Source: Planctomycetaceae bacterium
GTDB lineage: Bacteria; Planctomycetota; Planctomycetia; Pirellulales; Thermoguttaceae
Direction: 5' to 3'
Assembly: GCA_009776995.1 (NCBI GenBank)
Contig: WRMR01000214.1
Span: forward strand, 1 to 8,014
Length of the DNA: 8,014 nt
The first letter of the stretch is position 1. Each line of letters starts with the position of its first letter. A program made the translations under genes and the position numbers. The notes under the pieces are model-generated. The model searched no databases. It was not told the origin of the DNA and saw only the letters and a program-made list of their open reading frames with translations. Positions 1-6,874 of this stretch are shown piece after piece.

Positions 1-176
1 GAATGATTGCCGAATGCTCAAGTTTGATCACTTTTGAATCAGAAATTGGCCGGAAATGTTGCATATTCGTTAAATCGGGACGGTAAACGGAATCGTTTGG
101 GTAAAAAATAACGTTTCCTCTCATAAGACAGACTGTTGTTTTGTATAGCATGTTAGAGTTTTGACTGTCAGGGTGG
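1..176. other. intergenic, no supported gene
   Basis: This AT-rich stretch carries no open frame I can assign. One plus-strand frame is open from the window edge to a TAA at 84-86 (27 codons after an ATG at 3), but its composition suggests no protein family. It could be the end of a gene lying to the left or chance. No clear promoter or terminator was recognised. Confidence 0.4.
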
Positions 177-361
177 CCAGTGACCAGTGACCAGTGACCA
201 GTGGCTAGTGGCTAGGAGTGCAGAGCGAAGAGAGCAGAACGCAGAGTGAAAAACACTTTGAACTTTGCGTTTTGCACTTTGCGCTCTTCATTCTTCATTC
301 TTCATTCTTCATTCTTCATTCTTCATTCTGCACTCTGCACTCTGCACTTTGCGCTCTGCGC
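177..361. repeat. 7-bp tandem repeat array in two complementary blocks
   Basis: Positions 177-246 read in one unbroken 7-bp register as ten heptads: ccagtga three times, then ccagtgg, ctagtgg, ctaggag, tgcagag, cgaagag, agcagaa and cgcagag. After a 17-bp spacer (247-263), positions 264-361 read as fourteen heptads: tttgcgt, tttgcac, tttgcgc, tcttcat six times, tctgcac three times, tttgcgc and tctgcgc. The second block is pyrimidine-rich and its gcac/ctctgc units are reverse complements of the gtgc/gcagag units in the first, so the two could fold into a long imperfect hairpin. The array ends 35 bp after the stop of the convergent exonuclease gene. It resembles in form the short tandemly repeated heptamers described in cyanobacteria; any relationship is inference. 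Confidence 0.9.
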
Positions 362-396
362 TTCCACGCATCCCAATTTTTAATTTTTCCAAGGCA

Positions 397-1215
397 CTAA
401 CCCGGTGCGTCCCAGGGTGAATGCCAGTCGCCCCAGTTTTCGAGGTACATCTGGAATGCGGGCACGTCCCGCCGTTGTTCGATCCATTGCCTGGTTTCGG
501 CCACGAGTGCCTGTTCCTGTTCCAGTTTGAGTTGCCCGGTCAGGACGGCAACCCGCAACAAAACGAAATACGTGTCCAGCACGTCGTTGCGGCAATAGTT
601 GTTGATGCGTTCCAGTTCGCCCTGATCGTACAGGTCTTGCACCATGTCGCCTTGCGTGCCCATTTTGCCGGGCTTGCCGATCAGGTTCGCCAGGAGATTC
701 AGTCCGCCCGCCATTCGGGTCGCGCCGAAGTTCGTGAGGACATCGCACAGATCAAAATGCGATTCGGTGTTGTAGCGGTAGCGCGGCTGTTCGTAATTCC
801 TGGTCTTCAGCGCGAACCAGGCGGGGACGGCAATCCCGTAGCGAAACGCGGCCAGTTCCAAAAGCGGGATGTCGAACCCGCGGCCGTTGAACGTCACGAG
901 CGTCGGTTTGTTGTAAGCCTGCCAGCCGCGCCAGAACAGATCGGTCATCATGTGCGGACGATACTGCGGTTCGTCAAGCGTGACCAGGTCGAGCAACCGG
1001 AACCCGGCATCGACCTTGGCTATGGCAATCGACACGGGCAACTGGAACGGATACGGGATGAAGTCGGAATCGTTTTTTTCGAGCAACTCGTCCCGAAACG
1101 CCCTGACCGCTTCGTTCGGCGTCATGTCCCGATCCGGGTATTTCAACTTCGCAACCAGCTCGGGGTCGGCAACGCTTTCAATATCAAACACCAGATATTT
1201 TACCTGCTTGGTCAT
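397..1215 (-). CDS. PolB-like 3'-5' exonuclease (PF10108-type)
   Basis: This 272-residue protein is a predicted stand-alone 3'-5' exonuclease of the DnaQ/RNase H-like fold, related to the proofreading domain of family B DNA polymerases. It probably trims DNA 3' ends using two metal ions in the cytoplasm; the physiological substrate is unknown. All exonuclease motifs are visible: Exo I as FDIES (D11, E13), Exo II as FNGRGFD (N110, D115), an acidic HFDLCD segment (D155, D158) and Exo III as YCRNDVLDT (Y207, D211). There is no polymerase domain, which fits PF10108 proteins. The ATG at 1215 is chosen because AAGGA (1228-1224) lies 8 nt upstream. It is divergent from the GYF_2 gene across a 180-bp spacer, and its stop faces a heptad repeat array. 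Family assignment is strong; cellular role is not known. Confidence 0.9.
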   Translation of the reverse strand: MTKQVKYLVFDIESVADPELVAKLKYPDRDMTPNEAVRAFRDELLEKNDSDFIPYPFQLPVSIAIAKVDAGFRLLDLVTLDEPQYRPHMMTDLFWRGWQAYNKPTLVTFNGRGFDIPLLELAAFRYGIAVPAWFALKTRNYEQPRYRYNTESHFDLCDVLTNFGATRMAGGLNLLANLIGKPGKMGTQGDMVQDLYDQGELERINNYCRNDVLDTYFVLLRVAVLTGQLKLEQEQALVAETRQWIEQRRDVPAFQMYLENWGDWHSPWDAPG

Positions 1216-1268
1216 GGTCGCTGTCCTTCAATGTCGGAAAATAAAAACCAGTGGCTCATCCTGATACG

Positions 1269-1296
1269 ATTATAATCCATTGCGCAAAGATTGAAA
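1269..1296 (-). promoter_or_regulatory. candidate sigma-70-like promoter for the exonuclease gene
   Basis: On the minus strand TTTCAA (1296-1291) is followed after 16 bp by a perfect TATAAT (1274-1269). The expected transcript start is near 1262, giving a leader of roughly 45 nt before the ATG at 1215. The -10 lies within the palindrome GATTATAATC (1268-1277), so it reads as TATAAT on both strands. This is sequence resemblance only; planctomycete promoters often diverge from the consensus. Confidence 0.35.
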
Positions 1297-1310
1297 CCAT
1301 GCAACCGAGG

Positions 1311-1338
1311 TTGTTTTGTCGGGAAAATGATGTATAAA
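1311..1338 (+). promoter_or_regulatory. candidate promoter for the GYF_2 gene
   Basis: TTGTTT (1311-1316), a 16-bp spacer and TATAAA (1333-1338) form a plausible sigma-70-type promoter. The transcript would start near 1345, about 50 nt before the chosen ATG at 1396. It is back to back with the minus-strand candidate at 1269-1296. This is resemblance only. Confidence 0.35.
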
Positions 1339-1380
1339 TGAGGTTATGATTTTGTGATAGAATGCTGAAAGTTGCGATAT

Positions 1381-1386
1381 GGAAAG
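1381..1386 (+). promoter_or_regulatory. ribosome binding site deciding the GYF_2 start
   Basis: GGAAAG lies 9 nt before the ATG at 1396. The alternative TTG start at 1372 would place this purine run inside the coding region and has no good Shine-Dalgarno sequence of its own, so the shorter protein is favoured. Confidence 0.55.
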
Positions 1387-1395
1387 ACCATCACC

Positions 1396-1986
1396 ATGCC
1401 GGAAAATGAAAAACAGTGGTTTGTCGATATGCAGAACGAGGTTGTCGGGCCGGTACTGCTGGACATGTTGCGGGAATGGTTGCGCGTCGGGACCATTACG
1501 CCGGAAACCTGGGTGCGGCAGGACGGCTCAAGCGAATGGCATCCTCTGGCGATGATCGACGAACTGGACTTGACCACGGAAGGAACACAAGACCTGGATC
1601 AACCGGACGGTCTGCCATCCCCGTACATTCGCTTCAATGATTTGGAAATGGACGTGCCGCAACCCACGGATCGCGATCGGTTACTCAACCGCGCATTCGC
1701 GATGAAGTGTATTGCCATAGTGTTTTTGTTATTGGGAACGTTAATTATCTTTTGCGCGATGGCCATATCCGTACAAAACCGTGTTGATCCTCCGATGATT
1801 ATCCTGTTTGCAGGTATCTTGTATTTCCTTCCGGTGGGGATTTTCTATTACGTGCTTGGCTCGATTTCGGTTTCGCTCACGTCATCCGCCGAACTGCACG
1901 GAACAATCGAGGAATTGCAGAAGAAGCTGATTGCACTGGAAAAGAGCATCGCAAAATCATCACCGCAGGAAACGCTGGAGCAATGA
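1396..1986 (+). CDS. GYF_2 (DUF4339) domain protein with two membrane segments
   Basis: This 196-residue protein starts with a GYF_2 domain at about residues 6-57. The pattern is clear: W8-F near the start, GP at 18-19, L25/W28, G32-T-I, P36-E-T-W-V-R-Q-D-G, and E47-W48-x-P. A hydrophilic linker with several prolines and acidic residues follows (58-100). Two hydrophobic segments at about 104-126 and 134-160 are likely membrane helices, and the tail 165-187 (AELHGTIEELQKKLIALEK) is predicted to be a short coiled coil. GYF_2 domains are thought to bind peptides; here the domain would be held at the membrane and the coiled coil could drive self-association. That is inference. The ATG at 1396 is preferred over an in-frame TTG at 1372 because GGAAAG at 1381-1386 lies 9 nt upstream. 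purD follows 91 bp downstream on the same strand. No specific function is known. Confidence 0.85.
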   Translation: MPENEKQWFVDMQNEVVGPVLLDMLREWLRVGTITPETWVRQDGSSEWHPLAMIDELDLTTEGTQDLDQPDGLPSPYIRFNDLEMDVPQPTDRDRLLNRAFAMKCIAIVFLLLGTLIIFCAMAISVQNRVDPPMIILFAGILYFLPVGIFYYVLGSISVSLTSSAELHGTIEELQKKLIALEKSIAKSSPQETLEQ

Positions 1987-2041
1987 ATGTGGCTAACGAA
2001 GAATCCCGTCATTGCGCTGCGATCCATTCCGGCTTTTGTTT

Positions 2042-2076
2042 CACTCCCAACTCTCAACTCCTAACTCCTAACTTGA
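2042..2076. repeat. 7-bp repeat run abutting the purD start codon
   Basis: Five consecutive heptads fill this stretch: cactccc, aactctc, aactcct, aactcct and aacttga. The last unit ends one base before the purD ATG at 2078. The run occupies the place where a Shine-Dalgarno sequence would lie, and none is present. The unit differs in sequence from the 177-361 array but shares its 7-bp period. Confidence 0.75.
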
Positions 2077-2077
2077 A

Positions 2078-3355
2078 ATGAACATTCTCATCATCGGAAG
2101 TGGCGGCCGGGAACATGCCCTGGCCTGGAAACTGAAGCAAAGTTCACGGGTGACCCGCGTGTTCGTCGCGCCGGGCAACGCCGGGACGGCCATCGGCGCG
2201 GAAAACGTGCCGATCCGCGAGACGGATTTTCCGGCATTGATCCGGTTTGCGAAAGACAACCGTGTCGGCCTGACCGTCGTGGGACCGGAAGTGCCGCTCG
2301 TGGCAGGCATTGTTGACGCCTTTGAAGCGGAAAAGCTACGGATTTTCGGCCCGAACAAGGCTGCCGCCCAACTCGAAGGGAGCAAGGTGTTCTGCAAGGA
2401 CATCCTGCATAAGGGCAACGTCCCGACCGCGATACACAAGGTCTTTTATGATGCCGATTCGGCGGTCGCGTACCTTCGCGGCGGTCATGACATGCCCGTC
2501 GTGGTCAAAGCGGACGGCCTCGCGGCGGGCAAGGGGGTTATCGTGTGCGACACCCGGGACGAGGCCGTTTCGGCGGTCAACCGCATCGCGAGGGAACGCG
2601 AGTTCGGTGCCGCTGGTGACCGCCTCATGATCGAGGAACGTCTGCACGGTCAGGAAGCGAGTGTACTTGCCATTACCGACGGCGAAACGATTGTCACATT
2701 GCAGCCGGCGCAGGATCACAAGGCTGCTTGCGACGGCGACAAAGGCCCGAACACCGGCGGCATGGGGGCGTATTCTCCGGCACACATCGTCGATGACCGC
2801 AAGTTGCACTGGATTGAGGAACACGTTTTTGTGCCGACCGTTCACGCTCTGAACCGCAATGACACGCCGTTCAAGGGCGTGTTGTACGCCGGGCTGATGA
2901 TGACCGCACAAGGCCCGAAAGTGCTGGAATACAACGCCCGGTTCGGCGACCCGGAATGCCAGCCGCTGTTGATGCGGCTCAAAACCGACCTGCTTGATGT
3001 CCTTGAACTGACCGTCGAGGGACGGCTTTATCATCTTGATTCGCTCAAGTGGGACGCGCGGCCTGCCGTTTGCGTCGTCATGGCCTCGGAGGGTTACCCC
3101 GGTGTTTATGAAAAAGGCAAGGTCATTTCCGGCCTGGACGAAGCGGCCAAACACGAAAACGTCAAAGTCTTTCACGCCGGGACATCAACGAACGACAACG
3201 GTGAAATTGTCACAAACGGTGGACGTGTGCTTGGCGTGACCGCACTCGGCGACACGATTTCGGACGCGAAAAACGCCGCGTACGCCGCCATCCAAGAAAT
3301 CCAATGGGACGGGGCATGGTATCGGAGTGACATCTCCGACAAGGCGGTGCGGTAA
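2078..3355 (+). CDS. purD: phosphoribosylamine--glycine ligase (GAR synthetase)
   Basis: This enzyme joins glycine to 5-phosphoribosylamine using ATP, forming glycinamide ribonucleotide in the second step of de novo purine synthesis, in the cytoplasm. At 425 residues it is full length for a monofunctional bacterial PurD. The N-terminal domain opens with NILIIGSGGREHA (2-14) and has VVGPEVPLVAG (67-77). The ATP-grasp part shows VVVKADGLAAGKGV (141-154), QDHKAACDGDKGPNTGGMGA (212-231) and the signature NARFGDPE (286-293), which supplies metal and nucleotide ligands. The C-terminal domain contains VVMASEGYPG (333-342), usual for the family. The ATG at 2078 is the natural start because the motif begins at residue 2, yet there is no Shine-Dalgarno sequence; a 7-bp repeat run ends right before it. 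Other purine genes are not in the window. Confidence 0.97.
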   Translation: MNILIIGSGGREHALAWKLKQSSRVTRVFVAPGNAGTAIGAENVPIRETDFPALIRFAKDNRVGLTVVGPEVPLVAGIVDAFEAEKLRIFGPNKAAAQLEGSKVFCKDILHKGNVPTAIHKVFYDADSAVAYLRGGHDMPVVVKADGLAAGKGVIVCDTRDEAVSAVNRIAREREFGAAGDRLMIEERLHGQEASVLAITDGETIVTLQPAQDHKAACDGDKGPNTGGMGAYSPAHIVDDRKLHWIEEHVFVPTVHALNRNDTPFKGVLYAGLMMTAQGPKVLEYNARFGDPECQPLLMRLKTDLLDVLELTVEGRLYHLDSLKWDARPAVCVVMASEGYPGVYEKGKVISGLDEAAKHENVKVFHAGTSTNDNGEIVTNGGRVLGVTALGDTISDAKNAAYAAIQEIQWDGAWYRSDISDKAVR

Positions 3356-3420
3356 CCATTGCGGTGCTTGCATCGGCAAGGGCTGTGGAATATATTATTG
3401 AATGCAGTGGTTCTTTTTTC

Positions 3421-3483
3421 TTTCACACAAAGTTCGCAAAGAGTTCAAGAACTCATCAATCTTCTTGATGTCTTTGTGTGAAA
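3421..3483. repeat. 63-bp palindromic repeat with 9-bp internal period
   Basis: A perfect 12-bp inverted repeat bounds the element: tttcacacaaag at 3421-3432 and its complement at 3472-3483. Inside are two smaller palindromes, gagttc/gaactc (3441-3446 and 3449-3454) and catcaa/ttgatg (3454-3459 and 3465-3470). The arms show a rough 9-bp period (acacaaagt, tcgcaaaga, gttcaagaa). The centre of the outer stem is displaced from the centre of the gagttc palindrome so that the right arm is exactly 9 bp longer, as if one unit had been gained or lost. It lies between purD and the oxidoreductase, 28 bp before the ribosome binding site, and could act as a terminator or leader structure. No T-run follows it. 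Confidence 0.8.
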
Positions 3484-3510
3484 ACCCTTGAATTGTCCAA
3501 CCCACCAATC

Positions 3511-3515
3511 AGGAG
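3511..3515 (+). promoter_or_regulatory. ribosome binding site of the oxidoreductase gene
   Basis: AGGAG lies 6 nt before the ATG at 3522. It is the strongest Shine-Dalgarno sequence in the window and fixes this start, which also places the twin-arginine motif at the expected distance from the N-terminus. Confidence 0.7.
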
Positions 3516-3521
3516 CGGAAC

Positions 3522-4880
3522 ATGTCAGAACAAAAGAAAACAATTGGAACATCACGTCGTGGTTTTCTCAAGGCTGCCGGAATCGGTTCTGCGGGACTTG
3601 CCATGACGGGGTATCCCGGTATTGCCCGCAGTGCCAATGCCGGCGGAACCGATCTCATCAGAGTCGCGCTCATCGGATGCGGTGGCCGCGGATCGGGAAG
3701 CCTCCAGGACCGCTTTGCCGTCGGCGACAACGTCAAGGTCGTCGCGCTGTGCGACGCCGTGGAAGAGCCGATGAAGAACACCTTGAAACTCTTCGCCGAG
3801 ACGGATGACAAGGACAAGCTGGATGTCGGCGACCGCATGTTTTCCGGATTCGACGGCTACAAGGATGCCATCGGCTGTTGCGACCAGGTCCTCATCGCTT
3901 CGCCGCCCGCGTTCCACCCGATCCATTACAAATACGCAGTGGAAATGGGCAAGCATGTTTTCATCGAAAAACCGTTTGGCGTCGATGCGCCCGGCTACAA
4001 GATGTGCATGGCGGCCAACAAAATCGCAGACGAAAAGAGACTGACCGTTTGCGGCGGGTTTCAGCGTCGCCACCAGAACGATTACTGCGAATGGATTCAG
4101 CGCATTCACGACGGGGAAATCGGTGACCTCCTCGCAACGCGCGTTTACTGGAACGGTGCCGGTGCGAAAAACCGCGGTGTTCGCGGCGAGGGCGAACCGG
4201 AGATTCGCTTCCAGGCACGCGACTGGTATTTCTTCCATTGGCTCAGCGGCGACCACATCGTCGAGCAACATTGCCACAACATCGACGTCGGCAACTGGAT
4301 TCACGGCAAAGGCGATCCGTTGGCGCATCCGGTTTCCTGTGTCGGCATGGGGGGACGCCAGGTCCGGCGCACGCCCGATTTCCCCTACAACGAATGTGGC
4401 AACATTTACGATCACCATTACGTCGAATACACCTACGCCGATGGTTCTGTCATGCACAGCCAATGCCGCCAGATTCCGGGTTGCTGGAATCTGGTCACGG
4501 AAAAAGTCCTCGGTTCCGCCGGCCACGGGCAAATTGCGTGGCTACAGAAGAAAAACGGACCCCGTTGGCAATACCGCGCCAACGGCGATAAGAGTGGTTT
4601 CGTCCAGGAACATATTGACCAGGTCCATGCGATTCGCAACGGTGAAAAACTGCATGACGGCTGGCATTCGGCAACATCCACGATGATTGCCGTCATGGGA
4701 CGGATGGCGACGTACAGCGGCAAGGAAGTCCAATGGGACGAGGCTGTTGATCAAGGCAAAGCTCTGTTTCCCTACGATGCGGAACTGACGTTTGACACGC
4801 CGTCCCCGCTCATGCCCGGTTCCGATGGAACGTTTGAACACCTGGTTCCCGTCCCAGGCAAATATGATCCGTTTGCGTAG
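3522..4880 (+). CDS. Gfo/Idh/MocA family oxidoreductase with Tat signal
   Basis: A 452-residue NAD(P)-dependent oxidoreductase of the Gfo/Idh/MocA family, which typically acts on sugars, inositols or sugar derivatives. The N-terminus has a twin-arginine signal, S11-RRGFLK, followed by a hydrophobic stretch (18-30) and a probable cleavage site around SANA-GG (residues 37-42), so export of a folded, cofactor-loaded protein is expected. The Rossmann domain begins at IRVALIGCGGRGSG (46-59); the family hallmark EKPFGVD is at 149-155, with the preceding ASPPAFHP (126-133). The substrate domain contains SGDHIVEQHCHNIDVGNW (242-259), where the H-N-x-D residues match the usual catalytic region. Planctomycetes carry many such Tat-exported paralogs, often tied to polysaccharide breakdown, but no glycosidase or sulfatase is adjacent here. 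The substrate cannot be stated. Confidence 0.95.
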   Translation: MSEQKKTIGTSRRGFLKAAGIGSAGLAMTGYPGIARSANAGGTDLIRVALIGCGGRGSGSLQDRFAVGDNVKVVALCDAVEEPMKNTLKLFAETDDKDKLDVGDRMFSGFDGYKDAIGCCDQVLIASPPAFHPIHYKYAVEMGKHVFIEKPFGVDAPGYKMCMAANKIADEKRLTVCGGFQRRHQNDYCEWIQRIHDGEIGDLLATRVYWNGAGAKNRGVRGEGEPEIRFQARDWYFFHWLSGDHIVEQHCHNIDVGNWIHGKGDPLAHPVSCVGMGGRQVRRTPDFPYNECGNIYDHHYVEYTYADGSVMHSQCRQIPGCWNLVTEKVLGSAGHGQIAWLQKKNGPRWQYRANGDKSGFVQEHIDQVHAIRNGEKLHDGWHSATSTMIAVMGRMATYSGKEVQWDEAVDQGKALFPYDAELTFDTPSPLMPGSDGTFEHLVPVPGKYDPFA

Positions 4881-4906
4881 TCAGCTTTCCGGTTACGGTG
4901 GTCACG

Positions 4907-4926
4907 GGGCGACAGTCCTGTCGCCC
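4907..4926 (+). terminator. stem-loop after the oxidoreductase gene
   Basis: gggcgacag (4907-4915) and its complement (4918-4926) form a perfect inverted repeat; sterically this gives an 8-bp stem with a 4-nt loop. It begins 26 bp after the stop codon. There is no following T-run, so it is a poor intrinsic terminator and may only block 3' decay or be a repeat element. Confidence 0.45.
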
Positions 4927-4998
4927 ACTTGAAATGCAAACGCCGATGCGATAAGATGGTCGTCGTGGGATGGTATCAATCTCTGCTTTCGCTTGATG

Positions 4999-5023
4999 CG
5001 CGTCACTGGGTGACGTGGCTAAC
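4999..5023 (+). repeat. small hairpin plus GTGGCTAAC, copy 1
   Basis: cgcgtcac (4999-5006), a tgg loop and gtgacgtg (5010-5017) make an 8-bp hairpin with one G-U pair, overlapping GTGGCTAAC (5015-5023). A second copy with compensating changes is at 7510-7534. The tail alone also occurs at 1989-1997. It lies in the leader of the DUF1559 gene, 40 bp before the ATG. Confidence 0.55.
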
Positions 5024-5052
5024 ATCCATGAACAACGGGACACCTTTTCAAC

Positions 5053-5056
5053 AGGA
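5053..5056 (+). promoter_or_regulatory. ribosome binding site deciding the DUF1559 start
   Basis: AGGA lies 7 nt before the ATG at 5064. It selects that codon over the in-frame ATG at 4929, whose extra 45 residues would bury the signal peptide. Confidence 0.6.
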
Positions 5057-5063
5057 CAACACA

Positions 5064-6824
5064 ATGAAATCACAGATGCAACAACGAATCACGGCGGCGG
5101 TTCTGGCGATCGTCTTATGCGGAATCGCGGCGGCTTATGCCCAGGATGCGCAACCGGCACCCAGCGCACAGGTGCAAAAGGTTCTCGCGCCGGTCGAGTC
5201 GCTGATCAACAAAAACACCTACGTCGTCGGCTACATCGACGTCAAGGCACTCGACATCGACCAAAGCGTCGCGAACTGGAAACAACTCGTGACCGACATG
5301 TTCGCGAAGATCAAGGCGGACAGGCAATTGGCAAATCAACTGGCGGAAGCCGACGTCAATCTCGACGCAATACGGGTCGAGTATTTCGAGGCAATCGACG
5401 AATCCGTACCGCAGCTCAAAGAAATGTTCAGCTCACTGCTTGAAACCGGGCTGACGGGCGTTTATGTTCTGGCCAATTCCCGCACGATGGCAATGGCTCC
5501 CGTGCGGATTGCGGCCACCTTCGACGCAACCGGTTCGCCGGACAATCTTCTCAAAATGCTGGAATCGGGATTTCCACCGGCATTCTCCGGCAACCTTCAC
5601 ATCGAAAAACGCGAGGACATGTTGATTTTCAGCACGGCGTCACCGGCGGCGGGGCTGAACATGAGCAATCCCTCCGACAGTGCAAGACTGCAACGCATGT
5701 TCGACGCCATCAAACCGGAAGTGAATCCCGCAGTCATTGCCGGGCTGGAGCGTGTCAAGGGTGCGCCGGTTCAGGTCGTGTTCGCGCCCGATTCGTCGAT
5801 TCGCGGAATGGTGACGCTGGGGCTTTCGATGGCACCCGAACCGGCAAGCAAGTTCGGCGGCAAAACGCTGACCGACGGCATCCAGTGGGCGTCCGCCGGA
5901 CTGGACCCCGTGAAGCAGATTTTCGCGCTGACGATTCAATCGGCTTCGCCCGAAGCAGCCCAAAAGCTGTACGATACGGTCAACGAGACCATCGATGGAA
6001 CGTTGGGGCAAATCCAGGCGGATTTCGGAGAAGATTACGCACAGAGCATCCGTGTTTACACGGAAAAGCTCAAAGCGTTCATCCCGCAGGTCAGGGGAGA
6101 CAGGTTGCAACTCATCATCAACAAGCAGTTCCTGGAAACACAGGCAGAGAGTATGGCCGCCGTCGGTTCCACTTTGCTTCCCGCGATCATGGCCGCACGC
6201 GGAGCCGCGACACGGATGCAATGCACGAACAACATCAAGCAGATTGGGCTGGCCTTACATTATCACCATGACTCGCAACGAACCTTTCCGCCGGTGATGA
6301 CCGCCGACGCAAACGGAAAGCCGCTGCACAGTTGGCGGGTTCTGCTTTTGCCGTATTTGGAACAAACGGCACTTTATGAACAAATCCGGCTGAACGAACC
6401 GTGGGACAGCGAATACAACAAACAGTTCCATAACCGCGTGCCAAGCGTTTACCAATGCCCCGACGCCAAAGGCGACATGACGGGCATGACGAGTTACAGC
6501 GTGGTCGTCGGCAAGGAATGCCTGTTCGACGAACCGAACGCCAAAAAGACATTCGCGCAAATAATAGACGGCACATCGAACATGATAGCCATTGTCGAAC
6601 GCAAAACGCCCGTCTGCTGGATGGACCCGACGCAGGAAATCACGTTCGAGAAAGCCTGCGAGGGCATCAACGTTTCCGCCGGCGGCCTGGGCAGTCCACA
6701 TCGCGGAGGCATGAACGTCGGCCTTTTTGATGGTTCCGTGCATTTTCTCTCAGATGGCATTCCCGCGTCGGTTTTGCGGGCGTTGCTGACCTGTGCCGGA
6801 GGGGAATCAATTGCCATTCCTTGA
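5064..6824 (+). CDS. secreted DUF1559 (H-X9-DG) protein with extra N-terminal domain
   Basis: A 586-residue exported protein. The start at 5064 is chosen over an in-frame ATG 135 bp upstream because AGGA lies 7 nt before it and it exposes a Sec signal peptide: basic/polar start, hydrophobic core at 9-24, likely cleavage after AYA (residue 26). Residues 27 to about 360 form a domain I do not recognise. From about 364 the sequence becomes DUF1559 (PF07596): TLLPAIMAARGAATRMQC (370-387), NNIKQIGLALH (389-399), a FPP segment soon after, SWRVLLLPYLEQ, and near the end the H-X9-DG motif in SPHRGGMNVGLFDGSVHF. Most DUF1559 proteins begin with a type IV pilin-like methylation site and membrane helix; here that part is replaced. 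The short helix LLPAIMAAR that normally follows the pilin helix is kept. The role is unknown; a cell-surface or periplasmic structural function is inferred. Confidence 0.9.
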   Translation: MKSQMQQRITAAVLAIVLCGIAAAYAQDAQPAPSAQVQKVLAPVESLINKNTYVVGYIDVKALDIDQSVANWKQLVTDMFAKIKADRQLANQLAEADVNLDAIRVEYFEAIDESVPQLKEMFSSLLETGLTGVYVLANSRTMAMAPVRIAATFDATGSPDNLLKMLESGFPPAFSGNLHIEKREDMLIFSTASPAAGLNMSNPSDSARLQRMFDAIKPEVNPAVIAGLERVKGAPVQVVFAPDSSIRGMVTLGLSMAPEPASKFGGKTLTDGIQWASAGLDPVKQIFALTIQSASPEAAQKLYDTVNETIDGTLGQIQADFGEDYAQSIRVYTEKLKAFIPQVRGDRLQLIINKQFLETQAESMAAVGSTLLPAIMAARGAATRMQCTNNIKQIGLALHYHHDSQRTFPPVMTADANGKPLHSWRVLLLPYLEQTALYEQIRLNEPWDSEYNKQFHNRVPSVYQCPDAKGDMTGMTSYSVVVGKECLFDEPNAKKTFAQIIDGTSNMIAIVERKTPVCWMDPTQEITFEKACEGINVSAGGLGSPHRGGMNVGLFDGSVHFLSDGIPASVLRALLTCAGGESIAIP

Positions 6825-6874
6825 GTGAGTGAATCAGGGTTGCAATCGTAAGATTGTGAAAATAACATGCGCAA

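Noticed and set aside
177..361. CRISPR array
   Set aside because: The repeats are contiguous 7-bp units with no unique spacers and no cas genes nearby.
218..400. 60-codon plus-strand open frame with repeated FILHSSF-like residues
   Set aside because: It is translation of the heptad repeat array; the repetitive peptide follows from DNA periodicity, and there is no ribosome binding site.
421..1275. 284-codon plus-strand open frame opposite the exonuclease gene
   Set aside because: It is antisense to a gene with complete exonuclease motifs; its translation has no recognisable motif and the open frame follows from codon bias of the real gene.
2336..3175. 279-codon minus-strand open frame opposite purD
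   Set aside because: Antisense shadow of an unmistakable purD.
3552..4532. 326-codon minus-strand open frame opposite the oxidoreductase
   Set aside because: Same reason: a shadow of a well-supported gene, with no start signal and no family features.
4929..5063. 45-residue upstream extension of the DUF1559 protein
   Set aside because: It would hide the signal peptide and spans the hairpin repeat; the ATG at 5064 has a Shine-Dalgarno sequence.
5112..5123. Lipoprotein signal at C19 of the DUF1559 protein
   Set aside because: The residues before the cysteine are I-V-L, so there is no proper lipobox, and a good signal peptidase I site (AYA) follows.
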